From Rhodococcus_F sp040656415 (GTDB taxonomy: Bacteria > Actinomycetota > Actinomycetes > Mycobacteriales > Mycobacteriaceae), in NCBI RefSeq assembly GCF_040656415.1, contig NZ_JBFAMC010000001.1, positions 1,922,001 to 1,986,000 on the forward strand: a stretch of 64,000 bases of DNA. The letters are read 5' to 3'. Shown here piece by piece: positions 61,001 through 64,000 of this stretch (positions are counted from its first letter, which is position 1; the number at the start of each line of letters is the position of its first letter). The notes under the pieces are model-generated. The model did no database searches. It was not told the DNA's origin and was given only the letters and a program-made list of their open reading frames with translations. The translations under genes were made by a program, and so were the position numbers.

Positions 61001-64000
61001 GCACCGGACTCACCGGCAGCGCGGACACATCCAGGGTGTCGAGATCTACAACCGGGATCTCCCCCGGCACGTCGAACACCCGAGATCCGGTGGTGAGCAC
61101 ACATTCCGGTGCGGACGTCGCGAGAATGTGCGCGATGCGCTCGGCGGGCTGGTTCGGGTCGATCGGGACGTATGCGCCACCCGCCTTGATCACCGCATAG
61201 ATCGCCACCAGCAGATCCGTACCGCGGCGAATCTGCACCCCCACCAGCGACTCCGGGCCCACACCCGTCGAGATCAGATAGCGGGCCAGCCGATTCGCAC
61301 GGGCATCGAATTCGGCGTACGAGAGCGTCGTGCCGTCGAAGGTGACTGCAGGCGCGTCGGGTGTGCGGGCGACCTGTGCGTCGAACGCCTCTACCAGTGT
61401 GGTGCCCTGCACCTCGTGCGTCGTCGAGTTCCAGATATCGACCACCAACTCTTGTTCACCCGAACCGAGGACCGCGACGTCACCGATCGGCACACTCGGA
61501 TCGGCGACCACACTCTCCAGAATCCGGAGGAACCGTGCTCCGAACCCGGCCGCCGTCGCCCGGTCGAATACGTCGGATGCGAACGTAAACGCCGCTGAGA
61601 TCCCTTTTGCGGTCCCCGCTTCGTCGTAGCGTTCCGCGAGGGTCAACTGCAAGTCGAACTTGGACACGCCGGATTCGACCTCGATGATCTCCACCGCAAG
61701 CCCAGGCAACTCCACACGGGCTTGGTCAGTGTTCCTGAACTCCAGAAGGACTTGAAACAGAGGCGAGTACGCGGTCGAGCGAACCGGTGCGAGCGCGTCC
61801 ACCACGCTCTCGAAGGGCACCTCAGTGTGATCGAACGCTGCCAAATCCACTTCGCGAGAGTGGGAAAGCACTTCCGCGAAGGTTTCGCCGGGTTCCACCA
61901 CCGTCCGCAATACCAGTGTGTTGACCAGCATCCCAACCAAGTGATCGAGTGCCTCGGCACCCCGCCCGGCGGTCGGTGTCCCGATCGCGATGTCCGCGGA
62001 CCCGGTCAACCTCGCAAGCAAGACCGCCAGCGCCGAGTGCATCACCATGAACATCGTCGAATCGTGCCGGCGCGCGAGCAGGAGAAGCTCCTGGTGCAAT
62101 CGCGCGGGCACCGAGAACGAGGCAGTCTCGCCCCGCAACGATCTTTCTGCAGTCCTGGGCCGATCCAGGGGAAGATCCAGCACGTCGGGAAGGCCGGACA
62201 GCGCCCTCTTCCAGAAGTCCAACTGTTCCGACATCAGGCTGCCGGGATCTGTGTCGCTGCCGAGGACCGCCCTTTGCCACAGGCTGTAGTCGGCGTACTG
62301 CACTTGAAGCGGTTGCCAATCCGGCGCCTGCTGCCACACCCGAGCCGTGTATGCAACAGTCAAGTCTCGCGCCAGCGGCGCCAACGATGCTCCGTCAGCC
62401 GAAATATGGTGCACCACCAGCATCAACACGTGCTCGTCGGTGCCGGTCCGGAACAACGCACATCGAAGCGGCACCCCTGCACTCACGTCGAAGCCCTGCG
62501 TCGACACTTGCACGATCCGGTCTCGCAACGACCCTTCGGACCCGACGGGCGTCGGTGTGAGATCGGGAATCACCTGTTCCGGTGAAACGATCACTTGGTA
62601 CGGCCCGTCGACCGACGCGGGATACAGCGTGCGAAGCGCTTCGTGCCGTTCTGTGACATCGAGCATCGCCGCCCGTAGCGCCTCCGCATCGAGATTCCCG
62701 GACAAGCGGATCGCCATCGGAATGTTGTACGCGGGCGACGTGGTGTCGAACTGGTTGACGAACCACATACGTTGCTGCGCAAGGGATAGTGGAATTCGCT
62801 CGGGCCGCAACTGCGGTACGAGGCGGGGGCGGCCGCTGTGGTCGAGGTCGGCGCGCTCGATTCGTCGCGCCAACGATCTCACGGTCGGCGCCTCGAACAG
62901 CGCCCGAACACCGACCTCGACACCCAGTGCAGCACCTATACGTGAGGTCACCCTGGTTGCGACCAGCGAGTTTCCGCCGAGATCGAAGAAACTGTGGTCG
63001 CGGCCGATTCGTTCCACACCCAGAACGTCCGCAAACACCTGGGCTACTACCTGTTCCACCGGATCGACGGGTGCATGAAACGCGGTTTCCGCAGACAGGA
63101 AATCCGGTGCGGGCAATGCCCCACGATCGATTTTCCCTACCGGAGTCATCGGAATCTGGTCCAGCATCATGATCACGGTCGGCACCATGTACGTCGGCAA
63201 TCGTTCTCCGGCGTAGTCCGTCAGCTCGGCCGGCGTGAGCTGCCGCCCAGCCGACGGCAGGACGTAAGACACGAGCACCGCCTCGCCGGAGGGCGCCGTT
63301 TGCGGCAGCGTCAATGCAGCCCTCACACGCGGATGTGCGTGGAGGACCGTGTCGATCTCACCGGGCTCGACTCGGAAGCCTCGGATCTTCACCTGAAAAT
63401 CGCTGCGGCCCAGATACTCGAGCGTTCGGTCGGTTCGCCACCGCACAACATCGCCGGTTCGGTACATCCGATCGCCGGGCGCCCCAAAGGGGTTGGCCAC
63501 GAACCGCTGGGCGGTCAACTCGGTCTTGCCGTGATACCCCCGCGCGAGGGCATTGCCCGAGAGGTAGAGCTCCCCCGCCACGCCCACCGGCACCGGCCTC
63601 AGTCGCCCATCGAGCACGACCTCGCGGAATCCGGTGAGCGGACCACCCAACGTGATGGCATCGGCCGGCGCAATCGGTTCACTGATGTTCGACATGATCG
63701 TGGTCTCGGTCGGCCCGTACGCCTGGTACAACCTCCGGCCGGGCGCCCACCGCGTCACCAACTCGGGCGGGCACGCCTCACCACCGAACACCACGTCCTG
63801 GAAGTCGGAGAGTCCGTCCGGCTCGATCGATCCGAGCGCGGCTGTCGTGATGAATCCGTGGGTGACCCGTTCGGCTCTCAGGAGCCGGGACAGCTCTGTA
63901 CCGCCGTAGATCGTCGGCGGAACGATCACCATGGTCGCTCCGACGCCGAAGGCCTGCAGGTACTCGAAGATCGAGGCGTCGAAGCTCGGCGTGGAGAAAT
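40038..64000 (-). CDS. Giant non-ribosomal peptide synthetase, C-terminal part with thioesterase (5' end beyond window)
   Basis: About 7,986 residues are visible; the frame is already open at the right edge, within an adenylation domain at FSTPSFDAS. Module order from the edge: A-T, C-A(Ser)-T, C-A-T-E, C-A(Ser)-T, C-A(Thr)-T-E, C-A-T, C-A-T-TE. All six C domains keep HHxxxDG, all carriers keep GGxS, and both E domains keep HHLA[IV]DGVSW and FNYLGR. C domains after E modules are the D-accepting type (NHHxxLDGWS). Codes: DAFFVGAIMK, DVWHFSLVDK, DALFVGAVVK, DVWHFSLVDK, DFWNIGMVHK, DGFFVGAIMK, DAFTDVGVQK. The TE has GWSLGG (40548-40565). Predicted order is X-Ser-D-X-Ser-D-Thr-X-X, released by hydrolysis or cyclisation. 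The product is unknown. Confidence 0.98.
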   Translation of the reverse strand, partial: FSTPSFDASIFEYLQAFGVGATMVIVPPTIYGGTELSRLLRAERVTHGFITTAALGSIEPDGLSDFQDVVFGGEACPPELVTRWAPGRRLYQAYGPTETTIMSNISEPIAPADAITLGGPLTGFREVVLDGRLRPVPVGVAGELYLSGNALARGYHGKTELTAQRFVANPFGAPGDRMYRTGDVVRWRTDRTLEYLGRSDFQVKIRGFRVEPGEIDTVLHAHPRVRAALTLPQTAPSGEAVLVSYVLPSAGRQLTPAELTDYAGERLPTYMVPTVIMMLDQIPMTPVGKIDRGALPAPDFLSAETAFHAPVDPVEQVVAQVFADVLGVERIGRDHSFFDLGGNSLVATRVTSRIGAALGVEVGVRALFEAPTVRSLARRIERADLDHSGRPRLVPQLRPERIPLSLAQQRMWFVNQFDTTSPAYNIPMAIRLSGNLDAEALRAAMLDVTERHEALRTLYPASVDGPYQVIVSPEQVIPDLTPTPVGSEGSLRDRIVQVSTQGFDVSAGVPLRCALFRTGTDEHVLMLVVHHISADGASLAPLARDLTVAYTARVWQQAPDWQPLQVQYADYSLWQRAVLGSDTDPGSLMSEQLDFWKRALSGLPDVLDLPLDRPRTAERSLRGETASFSVPARLHQELLLLARRHDSTMFMVMHSALAVLLARLTGSADIAIGTPTAGRGAEALDHLVGMLVNTLVLRTVVEPGETFAEVLSHSREVDLAAFDHTEVPFESVVDALAPVRSTAYSPLFQVLLEFRNTDQARVELPGLAVEIIEVESGVSKFDLQLTLAERYDEAGTAKGISAAFTFASDVFDRATAAGFGARFLRILESVVADPSVPIGDVAVLGSGEQELVVDIWNSTTHEVQGTTLVEAFDAQVARTPDAPAVTFDGTTLSYAEFDARANRLARYLISTGVGPESLVGVQIRRGTDLLVAIYAVIKAGGAYVPIDPNQPAERIAHILATSAPECVLTTGSRVFDVPGEIPVVDLDTLDVSALPVSPVRDRDRSAPLRPENTAYVIFTSGSTGRPKGVGVTHAAIVNRLAWMQGQYRVGSDDVVLQKTPVTFDVSVWELFWPLQVGARVVIARPDGHRDPRYLAGVIAEHCVTAVHFVPSMLAVFTAEPTVTGCTSLRWVFASGEALPAQTAARMRTLVPGAGVHNLYGPTEAAVDVTFHEFTDADTVRVPIGAPVWNTRLLVLDARLRPVPVGVAGELYLAGAQLAREYVSRPDLTAERFVANPFGATGDRMYRTGDLVSWNAVGELEYLGRTDFQVKLHGQRVELGEIEAALLRNEGIAQAVVVLRSDGPTGDDYLAAYVIPTNGAVLDERAVLDTAAEALPGYMVPSVVVVLAELPVNANGKLDRKALPTPDFVSGALGFVAPRNPIEEIVADVFADLLGIARAGVEDNFFALGGNSLIATRLVARINAAVGDRVGVRDVFDAPTVAGLALLAGSEEGVESRPPLKPREDTAEVPVSLAQQRMWFINQFDTSSSAYNVAFALRLDGRLDVNALQGAIADVIARHEAVRTIFPLAADGPGQVILPATSVVPDLTPIDVSGDAELSERCVRALSAGFDVTKQVPLRAYLFRLDEETHVLAVVVHHIAADGFSMGPLAHDVTLAYTARTQRQAPAWAPLPVQYADYTLWQREWLGSESDGQSLISRQLAYWTTTLSDLPEVLELPIDRPRPAVRSLRGGRVEFVIEPEVHARVVRLARQHNTTVFMTLHAALVVMLARLSGSDDIAVGTPIAGRGHEALDDVVGMFVNTLVLRVRVDGNAEFAELLGSVRETDLGAFTHAEVPFERVVEVLSPSRSTAYSPLFQVMLEFQDIERPALELPDLQIRRLDLDIDSTNFDLQLTLAENVDADGNPAGITAALGYATDIFDQGTAEGFAKRFARIVAAVTTAPDARVGDIDILDAPERAELTPVRGGPAVAARTLPDLLAHAAANDPEAVALVFEGREVRYGDLDRRSNQLARMLIERGVGLEDVVALCLPRSVESVLAVWAVAKSGAAFLPVDPGHPATRIDYMIADSGAVWAVTTSPHRDALPATVPCLVLDDADFDDRLSAFPDSAITDDERTSPVRVDAPAYLIYTSGSTGRPKGVVTTHRGLSNFAAQEQATFGTTDESRTLHFASPSFDASILELLLATGSAATMVIAPPSLVGGTELTQLLESDRITHCFVTPAALASMEPAGLTGLECVVTGGEACPPELVERWAPGRRMFNAYGPTEATVVSSISTGLVPGAPVTIGAPTRGFAEVVLDARLQPVPAGVVGELYLAGPALARGYHRRYSLTAQRFVADPFGPPGCRMYRTGDLVRWTTEGQLEYLGRTDTQVKIRGFRIELGEVESALLAHDDVAQAVTDVWNDGGGDRLIGYLVPEPGVRIDSRAVLDFVGARLPAYMVPAALVQLEALPLTVHGKLDRAALPAPDFVAAVSESRPPRTETEVLLAGLFKEVLGLDSVGVDDSFFALGGDSIMSIQFVARAKASGVILSPRDVFERRTVAGLAESARFDSADVAVLDELPGGGVGPLPLTPVVRWVLERGGGGRLDRFSQALLLASPVGLTHDVLVRAVEALLDRHDMLRARLSAAGECQWRMEVLPAGSVPAESLVHRVPIETVDGDGFTALAASELEAAADHLDPASATLMRMVWFDAPNEAGRLLVVVHHLAVDGVSWRILIADLASACSQLQAGSTPALPAVGTSMRRWSHGLRDIVRQRTDELRLWEKMLDGPDPLIGSRPLDPAVDVAATVDRVTSEVSPTVTGALLTALPEAFHGNVSDGLMTAVTLALIVWRREHGADISDSVITLEGHGREERAVAGADLSRTVGWFTTVYPARMDLTGIDVDDAMAGGRAAGHAMKAVKEQLLAIPDHGIGFGMLRYLDAETSSALRRFPSPQVSFNYLGRMSTTSGTEAWLPVEGSGALGGTQNPRMPVASVIDINAVVDDSAEGPRLRATFAFPRGVLHEAQVAAFADLWRRALEGLAAHASRPGTGGLTPSDVPLVSVSQQQIERWEQRFPSLRDAWSLSPLQSGLLFHASLAAESTDVYTAQLLIDLEGAVDGERLRSAMSGMLARHPNLRTAFVYDDGVPAQLVVEKVVVPWREVDLTDAGPDTATELGRLLDEDRAARFDLGRPPLLRLTLVRTAPGRFVLAITNHHLILDGWSMPLLVRELLVRYAGDEEPVLPEASSYRTYLEWLASRDADASARVWEEALDGADEPTLLAPQAAAALHGVPHEIDVELSAPVLDALATLVARAGVTMNTVVQAAWGVLLSRLLSRDDVVFGATVSGRPPQLPGVENMLGLFVNTVPVRVRVDPNETFAELVTRLQEEQASLLDHHYLGLGEIQSRAGLGNLFDALSVFESYPIDTSGLDGNTDIRGMRVTGLDARDATHYPVTLTSILEPRLRLNLRYQPDVFDRATVEGFGERLALILGAIARDVGTTVGDVEVFGPGERDLVVDAWNATDRVVPVMSLAELFDAQVTRSPQAPAIVFGSTVLSYAEFDAQVNRLARYLISAGVGPETSVGVAVRRSVEMLVGIYAVVKAGGAYVPIDPDQPVERIAHVMGTADPVLVLTTAADEVTVPTGVPVVRVDTLDVSGFDARPVRDDDRVAPLHPGNPAYVIFTSGSTGRPKGVTVSHESIVNRLWWMQQQYGLSSDDVVLQKTPVTFDVSVWELFWPLQTGARLVIAKPDGHRDPVYLEEVIRDESVTTVHFVPSMFDVFLAGADLGGCASLRRVFTSGEALPPTTAARLHRMSPARLHNLYGPTEASVDVTFYETGTEDGGPAVASVPIGVPVWNTRTYVLDVRLRPVPVGVAGELYLAGVQLARGYQGRPDLSADRFVANPFGARSPGVPAGSRLYRTGDLVRWLPSGQLEYLGRTDFQVKLRGQRIELGEIEAVLLRRGDLAQAVVVLRGDGPSGDYLAGYVVPAGAAVIDPDTVLEAARAALPDSMVPSVIVVLSELPVDANGKLNRKALPEPEIGTTEYRAPSTSVEAAVATAFADVLGIDRVGADDGFFALGGNSLSATRAVGRINRVLDTELTVAALFDAPVVSDLSARIESSGVPSSASAELTARPRPDRIPLSLAQQRMWFINQFDTASSAYNIPVALQLDGALDLAALAAAVGDVVERHETLRTVFPGSAEGPRQVIVDSGVATPDLIPTPVSERDLRGTLTALFGVGFDVAGQVPLRVELLRLAPERHVLAMVVHHIAADGVSMGPLARDLVLAYTARARQQTPDWAPLPVQYADYALWQREILGTEEQPDSMMSRQLRYWTRTLSGIPDVLALPLDRPRPAQRSFDGAVVAFEIAPEVHRTLTNIAHQSNSTLFMVMHAALAVLLERVSGSEDVVVGTPIAGRGHAALDEMVGMFVNTLVLRTTVTPGSSFADVLTGVRSADLGAFEHADVPFERLVDELAPERSTAHAPLFQVLLEFQNATRTQLELPGLTAESLDVDLDVAKFDLQLSLAERVDERGEPAGITAGFRYATDVLDRGSVEGLAERFVHVVGAVSTDPTVPVGDIEILSAPERELLLTSAYRPGTTVAPVSLVDLFDQAAASDGDAVAVRCEDTSATYRELDERANRLARLLLSRGADAETLVAVCMTPSIDLVVALLAVVKSGAGYLPLDATSPTERLSFVLNDARPQCVLTTTADARTIELPDIPLVVVDAPEVLEAMQQCSSRPVADRDRRIRLHPDSAAYVIYTSGSTGRPKGVQVSHRNVVTLLANAQPLFEFGPADVWTMFHSTAFDFSVWEMWGALAHGGRLVLVDYFTARSPERFLELLQREGVTVLNQTPSAFYQLAETDRLAGGPALSLRYVIFGGEALEFGQLAQWYARRGDTMPTLINMYGITETTVHVTHLPIFRNLAAAGSASVVGRGLPGLGVYVLDRRLHPVPPGVVGEIYVSGAQVSRGYLGRSALTATRFVADPLAPGSRMYRSGDLGRWTGTGQLEYLGRNDLQVQLKGYRIELGEVESVLLTCEAVAQSAVAVRQDRLVGYVVAETGAALDPAAIIDAAAERLAPYMVPAAVLVLNEMPLTVNGKLDRKALPEPDFEQQVSAGRSPVTDTERILADLFAEVLGLDSVGVDDSFFTIGGDSIMSIQLVTRAKAAGVLISPRDVFERKTVARLAEAAATGDEAVVLDELPGGGIGEVPLTPIVRWMLERGGDFRRYSQSAMFTLPATLDEDTLIRGLQAVLDRHDLLRARVYRTSRTEEGWSMEVQAAGAVRADTVFRRVRVRAETSEVAATELDAALEQLDPESGVMMQAVWLDAGHRADGRLLITIHHLAIDGVSWRILIPDLALACAQLQSGAAPTLEPPRTSMRRWAHALGDVAREPHATAEVELWRKILDSPDPVLGSRPLDVTDTAASTADIEVRLPAALTETLLTKVPQAFHGSVRDALLTALTMALIRWRRERGVDLPAALMSLEGHGREEQVVPGADLSRTIGWFTSIFPMRFDLRGVDLDDAFEGGPSAAAAMKTVKEQLRAIPDHGIGFGLLRYLNSETAQVLSSRPSPQISFNYLGRLGPTGTDTGEGWVPVDESGLRTASGAQMPVTAVVDINAMIVDSDDGPALNSTWTYPPGVLTGEEVDDLARLWVRALGALGAHVESGGGGFTPSDFDLVELRQDAVAALEVRCPDLTDVWPLSPLQAGMLFHHELADDSLDVYLVQVTLDLVGDVDEQRLRRAVDALLARHANLRTAFLHDADGNAVQVVRQHVEAAWREFDLTGLDEGAAASEVERLLAEDRIRPFDMTRAPLIRFMLIATGQNRFRLVSTNHHILLDGWSMPLLFGELLKLYAADADPSPLSRVREYRDYLAWREQRDLEASREVWTEALAGVEGPTLLVPGVRGGESSTLAREWVFDLDEDRSTILRELARARGLTLNTLVQVSWGIVLGALTGRDDVLFGSTVSGRPPELAGIESMIGLFINTLPVRIRLRPAETVGALLERVQAEQAALLDHHYIGLADIQYVTGPEVGFDTLTVFESYPVDRVGLSADTDTAGMRVAGVTARDSAHYPLSLVASVDTRLRLKFEYLPDVFELEVVEAIAGRVLRVLDACTTPDRPLAALSLLTDRERTDFVPVRGRPGGSTRTLPQILEQAVTLDRDAIALSYTAAPFETIEVSYGDLDERSNYLARALIGRGAGPETSVAIGIPRSVESVLAVWAVAKTGAAFVPIDPNYPDERINDMLADCGATLGVTTTEHRSRLPGGARWLALDEAEFASECAQQSAGPVTDADRTGPITLDTAAYVIYTSGSTGRPKGVVVTHRGLDNFALDQLERLGATAQSRTLHFSTPSFDGSVFEYLQAFGAGATMVIAPTTVFGGEELARLLAEQEVTHAFITTAALASLDPAGLEHLTDLVFGGEACPPELVGRWAPGRRLHNAYGPTETTIMSDISEPMVPGEPITIGGPIRGVTALVLDSRLQPVPVGAQGELYLGGPGLARGYHRRPALTAERFIADPSSPGERMYRTGDIVRWTAGRSIEFVGRSDFQVKVRGFRVELGEIDSALMSEPDVGFAATVTHRGPAGDTLLVSYVVPASGSTLDAVVLTRRLAERVPPHMVPDSIMVLERIPLTAVGKLDRKALPEPDYSGAGRSRVPVGPIEETVSSVFAEVLGLEHVAADAAFFDIGGNSLSATRVMSRLRALLGTDNGVRDLFEAPTVAALAARIGHAGAGPTVRPMLAAHPRPDDIPLSFAQQRMWFINQLDTTSAAYNIPIVLRMRGELDVRALNSAITDVIDRHESLRTMFPIRGSESVQQIVSAEGAAPSLVPVPVTDEHHLREKLTPLVSAGFDVTSSLPIRVGLFSLSATEHVLAVVVHHIAADGFSMGPLVRDMMTAYSARSGGGSPGWSPLPVQYADYSLWQRELLGSEHDPESLIGTQLDYWRTTLAGVPDLLELPSDRDRPSQQSFRGARIHFSIDADLHGRIRSLSRSLHSTDFMTVHAALVVLLARLGGTDDVVIGTPIAGRGEPELDDLVGMFVGTLALRTHVDAAATFTALAAHCREVDLGAFAHADVPFERVVDAIGPTRSTAYTPIVQVSLEFQNNERPVLMLPGLEVQGIDPQLGVVKMDLEFLLAEEFDATGAPAGMNGAIDFATDIFDADTVRGFADRFVRILEAVTENPDRPIGDLPLLDQLETRTLVPARGKPDVPAKLWPDLLTAAVAFDPDAVALSCESRQISYRELDEWSNRLARVLHRHGVGPESFVALGMPRSIESVVSVWSVTKAGAAFVPVDPRYPRERIDYMLTDCRASLGLTVRGSQSNLPDMVPWLVLDDADVAEQVAGVSSAPVTDADRTSPLYLAHPAYLIYTSGSTGKPKGVTVTHRGMANFAAETRERFQVTHDSRVSHFASPSFDASVFELMMAFSASARVVIVPPTILGGSELAELFRREQVTHATITPTALAALDNTGLDLLRVLDLVGEACPPELVAQWAPGRSLHSGYGPTETTVQASVSAPMRPGEDPNIGAPAVGFAFLVLDERLQPVPVGVPGELYISGPGVARGYHNPTALTAERFVACPFGKPGDRMYRTGDVVRWRRDFTLQYVGRSDFQVKVRGFRIELGEIDAVLAGHPAVAFAATIGHTGPSGSTVLASYVRARHGRDVEPTELRSYSAERLPAHMVPSAVVVLDEIPMTPVGKLDRKALPAPEFGSNAAAYRAPATQTEQVIVELFADILGVDRVGTADSFFDLGGNSLLATKVVGALQARLDRGVALQWMFLDPTPAGIARRLEDPTRNVGVEDALAVVIPLRAQGSGRPLFCVHPAIGLSWGYAGLVRHLPPARPVYGLQLPTISDDSEYRSMEQLAHRYVTEMKAIQPEGPYDLLGWSLGGIIAHAMAVELQRSGDEVATLAIMDSYPSTGEDPLSGELDIRDLLRGLGLDFDVDGEMTYESAATLIDESFGTDTGVQGRHLERIAAGYEISRQLGHQYVPQVYNGDLLIFPAARNGEGAARSHSADEWRPLVAGLIHEYEVDCEHNEMIGPPALAIIGPTLARALSARN
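40041..43985 (-). other. Right NRPS visible module 7: C-A-T-TE
   Basis: C domain with HHIAADG; A domain (42570-41080) with FDASVFE, THATITP, LDLVGEACPP and HSGYGPTETTVQA, giving the atypical DAFTDVGVQK. Carrier LGGNSL. The thioesterase (40815-40041) has GWSLGG with the nucleophile Ser and a late CEHNEM that could supply the catalytic His. Confidence 0.88.
44020..47120 (-). other. Right NRPS visible module 6: DCL C-A-T
   Basis: C domain WPLSPLQAGMLFHH with NHHILLDGWS. A domain (45760-44240) has FDGSVFE in place of the usual FDAS, code DGFFVGAIMK, nearly the same as visible module 1; both may use the same or a similar amino acid. Carrier IGGNSL. Confidence 0.86.
47250..51805 (-). other. Right NRPS visible module 5: C-A(Thr)-T-E
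   Basis: C domain with HHIAADG; A domain (50380-48860) with FDFSVWEMW, TVLNQTPSAF and NMYGITETTVHV, giving DFWNIGMVHK, a standard threonine code. Carrier IGGDSIMSIQ and an epimerase (48600-47250), so a D-configured (allo-)threonine is expected. Confidence 0.9.
51860..54990 (-). other. Right NRPS visible module 4: DCL C-A(Ser)-T
   Basis: The C domain starts WSLSPLQSGLLFH with NHHLILDGWS, fitting a D-donor from module 3. A domain (53600-52085) has the serine code DVWHFSLVDK. Carrier with LGGNSL. Confidence 0.9.
55080..59600 (-). other. Right NRPS visible module 3: C-A-T-E
   Basis: C domain with HHIAADG, A domain (58220-56720) reading DALFVGAVVK, the same code as module 1 of the left NRPS. Carrier LGGDSIMSIQ and an epimerase (56450-55080) with HHLAVDGVSWRIL, VGWFT and FNYLGR. 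A D-residue is expected; substrate only tentatively aromatic or hydrophobic. Confidence 0.88.
59690..62820 (-). other. Right NRPS visible module 2: C-A(Ser)-T
   Basis: LCL-type C domain with HHISADG, A domain (61420-59910) with FDVSVWELFWPL and the serine code DVWHFSLVDK, carrier with LGGNSL. Confidence 0.9.
62870..64000 (-). other. Right NRPS visible module 1 (partial A-T)
   Basis: The A domain is cut by the edge but retains the specificity region: FDASIFE, THGFITT, VVFGGEACPP and QAYGPTETTIMSN, giving DAFFVGAIMK, a code I cannot assign. The carrier has LGGNSL. The upstream C domain, if present, lies outside the window. Confidence 0.85.

Overview
The window is high-GC actinobacterial DNA. 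An antigen-85-type mycolyltransferase, RbpA, an F420/FMN-type PPOX protein and the gene order around rbpA point to a mycolic-acid-containing member of the Mycobacteriales. Rhodococcus is my best guess from the style of the giant NRPS genes, but the species is inference.

Two giant non-ribosomal peptide synthetase (NRPS) genes, both on the minus strand and both cut by a window edge, fill about 60% of the sequence. The left one (1-15074) begins inside the window. It has an EntF-like starter condensation domain followed by an unusual half condensation domain, then A-T, C-A(Ser)-T, C-A-T-E, C-A-T and the start of a fifth module. The right one (40038-64000) enters already inside an adenylation domain and shows seven modules ending in a thioesterase. 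The predicted order is X-Ser-D-X-Ser-D-Thr-X-X, then release. Because the right gene ends in a thioesterase and the left gene has its own starter region, I read them as two assembly lines.

Between them, 15.3-20.5 kb is a conserved housekeeping block: a small CxxC protein, rbpA, lnt, an amidohydrolase and fxsA. It matches the M. tuberculosis order Rv2049c-Rv2053c, but with an NRPS where pks12 lies and without a ppm gene between lnt and rbpA. At 20.6-30.2 kb follow a NarL-type response regulator and a DesK-like histidine kinase separated by three plus-strand genes, a TauE-type transporter, tldD-tldE, a DUF6191-like membrane protein and a CNNM/CorC-type transporter with a short leader ORF. At 30.2-33.4 kb are a serine recombinase with resolvase-site-like repeats in AT-richer DNA, a PPOX-family protein and the mycolyltransferase.

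The most distinctive stretch is 33.6-39.9 kb. It holds five tandem paralogous genes for secreted YVTN-type beta-propellers. Each has the same extended -10-like box (TGTTAGCCT) 84-86 bases before a GTG start, and four have a conserved Cys/Gly/Ser-rich C-terminal tail. One is truncated by an apparent 1-base deletion. Repeat number varies in whole units (7, 7, 8, 5, 7). The array directly abuts the thioesterase end of the right NRPS. No rRNA, tRNA or CRISPR array was seen.
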